Of a DNA stretch of 64,000 bases, positions 59,127 to 64,000 are shown piece by piece; position 1 is the first letter of the stretch; each line of letters begins with the position of its first letter. A program made the translations under genes and the position numbers. The stretch comes from Leptodontidium sp. MPI-SDFR-AT-0119 (Eukaryota; Ascomycota; Leotiomycetes; Helotiales; Leptodontidiaceae): assembly GCA_020726505.1 (NCBI GenBank), contig JAHLEZ010000006.1, positions 1,736,001-1,800,000 on the forward strand. Reading direction: 5' to 3'. Below the pieces are notes generated by a model. That model made no database searches, was not told where the DNA came from, and worked only from the letters and a program-made list of their open reading frames with translations.

Positions 59127-61004
59127 TCATGCTACAACTCCGTCCTCGTGACCTGTCTCGTCATCCCTCAAAGGATTCTTAACGATTTTCCCTCGGATGT
59201 AGAGGTCCGCCTTGTTGAAAGGCCAGGAAGCTTCAAAAGGCTCGAAAATAGCATCCAACTCGTCTTCAGACATATTGTCACATTCTGCACCGGTCGGCCG
59301 ACCAAAAAAACCGTCCCCCGCCGTTTCTTTCCTAAGCAGATCAAGACCATCTGCCCAGCTTCCATCCTGGAGATGCAAATCGTCACCAGAGAAGCGAATC
59401 GGCTTGGTGCCCAAGTTTACGATCTTTGCCAAATCCTCGAGACTCAGAGGGGCGGACCTCAGTGATACGCATGACAGCCTCGGCCACGATCGCAAGTTGA
59501 GCAAGTTGGGCAAGGAAAGGAGGTTGGGATCTAGAAAGGTCTCGTCGGGCCAAAATTGCCTGAGTTCAAGCGAGATTGTTTCGATACTCGGAGAATCCAA
59601 AATTGCCGAAATCAACCTCTGGAGACATTTAAGCTCTGTTGATTGACGATAACGCCAGTGGCCTTCATCTCTTGCCTGAACAGGTGTAAAGCGGAAGGTT
59701 TTCAACTTCTGCATGGCATCCGTGAGCTCTTTCAATTCCTTGTCACTGGGGGCAAGAGTAAAATAATCCTCTGGAAGCAATGACTGGATATCGAGACTGG
59801 CCAGTGAAACACCAGCCTTGTGGATGGCTACTGGTAGGGTGATTGCGATTTCAGTTGGGGGGTATCCAAGATCGTGTTTGATTGCCTCTGACCAGCTCAT
59901 TGGAACCAGAGAGCCTCGTACAAGCGATTTGTCGTTCGCCACCCATCTCGAAACATGATTGTCAAAATACCTTATATCGAACCCGTAATCGTGGATTTCT
60001 AGTCTCGTGGCCAGGGGCATTCTAGCCATCGCGGCTGCAACAGAATCGTTGAAAGATCCATCTTTCAGTCGTATCTCCTGTTCTTCGAAGAGTTTTCGGT
60101 ATTCTTCATGGCCTCTTCTCAAGGCATTCTGATATGGCTCTCCCTCACCGGATAAGCTTTCATCGGAAGTCTGCATACGGTTCCATGAATCAGCGATGAG
60201 TCTTCCCCTTTTGACATCATCCTCGTCTTTTTTCTTATCTTCAATCCGCTGAGCTCTTGAACGATGATCCTTTGGGATTAATCCTTCGTCCTCGTACTTG
60301 GCCATCGCTTCATCGTGTCTAGCCATCTTTTCAACTCCATCTGCTGATGCGGCCAACATTTCCGCGTTATATCTTGCAAATAGAAGGAAGCTACCCGCCA
60401 GTTTAGAATCGTAAAAGCTCATGATGACTCTGACAGTTGCCACGCCTTTGCTAATGGCTGGATGCAGGGATATCTCCTGTAGACGCCTGATCGAAGCAGG
60501 GGCTGTGAAATCGACCTTGATGAAGTGCAAAAGCAGATGAGAACTGGCGCCACATAATCGCTTGCAGCTCAAACGAAGGTTCTGAACTTCTTTGGTGCCG
60601 ATGGTATGCTGTGAGTGAAGTAGAGATGTATTAGGGTCAGGTTCCCAGCCTTTGACATAACCACATATCTTGACCAAGATCTCGTCAGGCAAGTCGAGGA
60701 TGGAAAAAGGTCGGACAGATGGGCGTGATAGAATGTCGATGTTCTTGCGTATCAATCCACGAAAGTCGTCAACCAAGCTCTTCAAGGAATGTAGTGTCTT
60801 GTTGTGTTTCGCCGTCATACCCCATATAAGCCTCAGATCATCTAATGGCCGGTGGATGTCCCCATTACCAGTCATTTCAATATCGAAGTTTTCCATGAGC
60901 TGGGAGATTACAGCACTATCCATCAACTCCAGTTCTCTGAGTTTTTCGTAAAGGTCGTTGAGGTTCAAGTCCGTGCTGGCGGTGAGTCCATTTGATGAAG
61001 CCAT
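59127..61004 (-). CDS. F-box protein, single exon
   Basis: ATG at 61004 (MASSNGLTASTDLN), stop at 59127; 625 residues, no intron. In-frame codons upstream of the ATG are not preceded by another ATG. Order: helical N-terminus; F-box FSILDLPDEILVKICGYVK (about residues 102-120) followed by NLRLSCKRLCGASSHLLL; a charged helical insert (RAQRIEDKKKDEDDVKRGR); and a C-terminal half with leucine-rich segments such as SIETISLELRQF, LNLRSWPRLSCVSLRSAPL and LEDLAKIVNL. It would recruit a substrate to an SCF ubiquitin ligase; the substrate is unknown. Part of this C-terminal half is duplicated 0.8 kb upstream as a decayed paralogue. Confidence 0.85.
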   Translation of the reverse strand: MASSNGLTASTDLNLNDLYEKLRELELMDSAVISQLMENFDIEMTGNGDIHRPLDDLRLIWGMTAKHNKTLHSLKSLVDDFRGLIRKNIDILSRPSVRPFSILDLPDEILVKICGYVKGWEPDPNTSLLHSQHTIGTKEVQNLRLSCKRLCGASSHLLLHFIKVDFTAPASIRRLQEISLHPAISKGVATVRVIMSFYDSKLAGSFLLFARYNAEMLAASADGVEKMARHDEAMAKYEDEGLIPKDHRSRAQRIEDKKKDEDDVKRGRLIADSWNRMQTSDESLSGEGEPYQNALRRGHEEYRKLFEEQEIRLKDGSFNDSVAAAMARMPLATRLEIHDYGFDIRYFDNHVSRWVANDKSLVRGSLVPMSWSEAIKHDLGYPPTEIAITLPVAIHKAGVSLASLDIQSLLPEDYFTLAPSDKELKELTDAMQKLKTFRFTPVQARDEGHWRYRQSTELKCLQRLISAILDSPSIETISLELRQFWPDETFLDPNLLSLPNLLNLRSWPRLSCVSLRSAPLSLEDLAKIVNLGTKPIRFSGDDLHLQDGSWADGLDLLRKETAGDGFFGRPTGAECDNMSEDELDAIFEPFEASWPFNKADLYIRGKIVKNPLRDDETGHEDGVVA

Positions 61005-61800
61005 ATCCCGATAAACTGCTGCTTGCAGCTTCCTCCGACCACTGGGGCACAAATGAGCAACGTAGACTATTCGAAATTAGGACAACAATAAAGGCAACAA
61101 AGTGACTGTGTATTTTGTTGCATAATGTGGTAAGAATCAAGTGCAAGAATCTCGGGTTCAAGGACTGACGTTCAAGGTCAAACCAACGCTAGCCTGAAGC
61201 GGAATAGATCAGGGGAAGCATCCTTGGATTTTGAATTTTCTATGAATTCATGTACAATTTTAAATCATCTTGGAGTTCTATTATTTCTAAACTTTCCTTC
61301 AGAAACACTGGCTCAGTTACTATTATTTTCCAAGTCGCAGGCTGAGTTGTTAGCATCGAGGTAGCACTGCTATCAGAAGCTAACAGGCACGGGCCAAAAA
61401 TAGTCTCTAGCGAAGCAAAGACTAGCCTTTGCTCTCTTTACTTCATCTATAGATTAGAACTTGTCCAAAACCTCTAGTTTATTTCAGAACATTACTTAAA
61501 AGAAAAATGCAAGTGCAGATAAGCCTCGATTTGATCTTTGAAGTGATTTTTAGGAACAGTAACTCGTTTCGCCGTACACAAATTTGGGCCACCTCCCATG
61601 ACTATGAATCTCAATCTCGTAATAGAAAAGACATATCGAGAAGAAGATATCGCCGTTTGTTAGGAAAAGATGAGAGACGAGAGAATCTCGGGATCTGGGA
61701 ATATCTCAAGAGATTCAAGTTGGTTGGCACATTCGATGCCCAAACTGCCGACGGTTGTAGAGCAGCGATCCTGAACGTAACATGGAAACCCGAACCCCCA
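61005..61800. other. Intergenic between the F-box gene and its relic
   Basis: Holds the promoter of the F-box gene. A short plus-strand ORF at 61507-61947 partly overlaps the relic antisense; I do not believe it. Confidence 0.4.
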
Positions 61801-62708
61801 CTAACCCGCATCTTCCATATCTGTATCAAGACTTCTCAGGGGATTCGTGGAAAGTCGTCTTGCAATATACTGCTCCGCCAGACTCCCGTCAGTCAAGCCG
61901 CTGGGCTTTACTGGGTCTTCAAATATCCTCTCCCTGTCCTCATCTGACAGAGCATCGCATTCTGCTCCCGCCGGGAACTTAAGGGTCGTATCCCCAGCCA
62001 TTGTTTTCCGGAATAGGTCAATCGTATCCTCCCACGTACCACTGAGAAGATGTATATTTTGTAAGTCCACGAAGCTGATTGGATTTTTTCCCGCTCGGCG
62101 AAGACCTGCACAAGCTCCATGTAGGAAACTGGCATTCCACAAAGGAAAAGGCTATCGAGTTGTGGCCATGTCCGCAAAGGGAAGGCAGATGACCTAGGAG
62201 GTGTAAATTCATCCCAAAGAAAGCTCAAGTCGAGGCTGATTTGCCGTACACTTGCCGTATGTAAGATGGCTGACACGAATTTGACCAGATGCTCCACTTC
62301 ATCAACTGGTCGAGTGGGCCAGATACTTGCGTACCTTCCGCGAATCCAAAAATTAAGATCCTTCAGCCGCTGCATGGCAGCTGTAAGGTCGCAAAGGTCT
62401 GCGTCGGTAGGTGCAAGTAGTGAAAAGTCCGCTAGAAGTGAGACTTGAATATCTACGCTCGTGATACAGATCCCGGCCTTGTGGATTGCAATGGGCAAGC
62501 TGAAAAGAATATCCATATCCGGCTTGCCCCAGCCTCGCTCGCCACATTTGCATTCATCACAGAGGCTCGGATTCTCCTGTATCTTCTCGCGACTTGGGTA
62601 CATCAACGAGGAGTACAAGACTAAGTGACAGAAGGAATTCGTAATCGTTTGTAGTTTGAGTAGAGTGGTTTTTGATCCAGGAGGTATCTTTGAAGGATGA
62701 GGTCCCAA
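61801..62708 (-). pseudogene. Truncated, frame-broken paralogue of the neighbouring F-box gene
   Basis: The translated minus strand aligns with the C-terminal half of the F-box protein: LFSLPIAIHKAGICITSVDI against ITLPVAIHKAGVSLASLDIQ; FVSAILHTASVRQISLDLSF against LISAILDSPSIETISLELRQ; GTWEDTIDLFRKTMAGD against GSWADGLDLLRKETAGD; and the closing STNPLRSLDTDMEDAG against VKNPLRDDETGHEDG. The frame changes at an A6 run near 62085, where one more A would keep it. There is no F-box, no first half and no ATG, so even with that base restored it is a 5'-truncated copy. Unequal exchange or partial tandem duplication is likely. Confidence 0.8.
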
Positions 62709-63221
62709 CTTAGCGGGGGGAAATTAGCAGGAAAATTAGCTTCAGGGGCGTCACGTGGTGGTATCAATTGTTATCCTGTGTATGTATTTAAATAAAGCTT
62801 CCGACGTCGGTCACTAAAGCCTATTTAGAGTGCTTATTGCTTTAGCATCTTTAGAATCATAATTTTCTCTAACGGTTACCTAGATAAAGTAGAATGTAGG
62901 AAATTGCGACGTGGTCACGTGGTCATCCATCAAACACCTTGGTACCTGCCTACCTACGTAGGCGAAAGTACCTACTCGGTGATACGGCTGGCCTGGAGGC
63001 GGAAAATATGCTTACTTTGATAGAAAAAGTATGCTCTTACCTAAGTACTATTTGACAGACTGAAATGGACCGGATGAACGACACTTATGCCGAAGGAACT
63101 TCGAGTGCGAACGCAGCTGTGCACCATTTTCGGACTTGCCAGCTGTTTTGAATACATCGAGCCGAGGGTTTACAAGTTTAAATCGGGGAGAGGCCGCGAA
63201 GGTGAATACCTAGACGTAGAG
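62709..63221. other. Intergenic, no gene seen
   Basis: Separates the F-box relic from the divergent gene at the window edge. Nothing recognised. Confidence 0.4.
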
Positions 63222-64000
63222 ATGGCCCCGCGATATATTTACCCCGTCAACTCCCCTTCCACATCCTCCCGACCTTCTTTTCTCACCTCAACTCTTCCTC
63301 TTCGTCTCAACCCAAATTCTTCTCAACGACCTCTTCCACGACCTCTTCGTCGCGAGAGACCCTTCTGAGGGCTAAAAGAATCCCTAAATCCTCAACCAAC
63401 TAATCCTCACCCCTAGGGGCTCGGCTTCCCGTTCGTTGACAAGCTGGCAACACCATGGGCAGGAGATGGGCCCAAAGTAAGTCGTCGATGATGTATGCAT
63501 ACTTCATTCTGTTCTTACTTTGTCACAGGGATTTGACGCAATCCAGACCCCCGCGATTGCAGTAGAGAGTGGCCGAACCTTGGTGGACACAGAGGATCTA
63601 AAGCACCACCCAGACTTGTACGTCAAGGAGCTTGGCGCCGTGCTGCTCGCCAACAAGCAACAAGTACGGACCTTGTTTCGCTCCTCCTTCCAAAGTCCAC
63701 CGAGTTCTTGCCCGAACTTTCTAGTATTAGCATCCATCCTTTTAAGTGGCATCGAAACGTACCAAGTGCTCGTTTTCTCCCCATTTAGCCACTGCAGTGA
63801 GGCCATGGTCCAGCAGGCAGCAAAAGGTGCGATCAATACCGCGCAAGGTATGATGGGCAAGGTTTCCCATATAGATTGCACGTGGATCTTTGGTGGGAGT
63901 TGGGCCCGTGTTCTGACACAAATATTCCATGTTCAGCAGTGGGCCAGCACATTCCGTCAGTAGATATTCCATGGTCCATTAGTGAGTCAATCTGCAAGAC
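63222..64000 (+). CDS. Start of an unidentified gene, cut by window end
   Basis: Certain pieces: an exon 63417-63476 reading GLGFPFVDKLATPWAGDGPK; an intron 63477-63528 (GTAAGT...TCACAG); an exon 63529-63663 reading GFDAIQTPAIAVESGRTLVD to AVLLANKQQ; then probably an exon from 63802 reading AMVQQAAKGAINTAQG with a GTATGA donor. The first exon is unclear: an ATG at 63222 opens an R/S/P-rich stretch (MAPRYIYPVNSPSTSSRP) that could be a mitochondrial presequence, but no clean phase-0 donor links it to 63417. I do not recognise the family. The rest lies beyond the window. Confidence 0.5.

Overview
This is nuclear DNA of a filamentous ascomycete (Pezizomycotina). The evidence is short GT...AG introns of about 45-150 bp with CTAAC-type branch sites, HET-domain genes, a BLI-3 homologue, an RGS-LOV photoreceptor and a hAT transposon carrying stop codons of the kind made by repeat-induced point mutation (RIP). 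A leotiomycete (Helotiales-like) source is my inference, not shown by the sequence.

Layout. 1-5 kb: the 3' end of an unidentified gene, the AP-2 sigma adaptin gene (minus) with a homeodomain-like gene divergent from it, and a GRE2-like reductase. 5-16 kb: a long stretch with no convincing protein gene. It holds a promoter-like TATA box, a perfect 34-bp palindrome, a run of exon/intron-like repeats of about 140 bp and a 46-bp tandem repeat; I read 6.75-10.7 kb as a possible spliced non-coding transcript. 16-36 kb: a conserved gene block with an AhpD/CMD-like protein, the vacuolar effluxer ATG22, a secreted M24 peptidase-like protein, a 20-copy hexamer repeat, BLI-3, an F-box-like protein, a multidomain secreted RNase T2, a protealysin-like M4 metalloprotease and a serine-rich repeat protein. 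37-63 kb: a more accessory region with a broken HET gene, an RGS-LOV protein, a DUF1223 thioredoxin-fold protein, a mini J-domain protein, a 3-kb hAT element inside an intron of an unknown gene, a small unknown gene, an intact HET gene, and an F-box gene with a decayed paralogue. The last 0.8 kb holds the start of an unidentified gene.

How the genes relate. There is no obvious metabolic cluster. Two light-linked genes (bli-3 and RGS-LOV) lie 17 kb apart. The two HET genes, the F-box pair and the transposon make 37-63 kb look like fast-evolving self/non-self sequence.

Quality caution. At least six otherwise conserved genes or gene relics are broken by a single base at a homopolymer run. In most of them, adding or removing that one base makes the coding length an exact multiple of three. 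I therefore treat most of these breaks as likely assembly errors. The in-frame TAG in the first HET gene and the many stops inside the hAT element are not of that type. Exon borders below come from splice-site reading plus phase arithmetic, not from transcripts.
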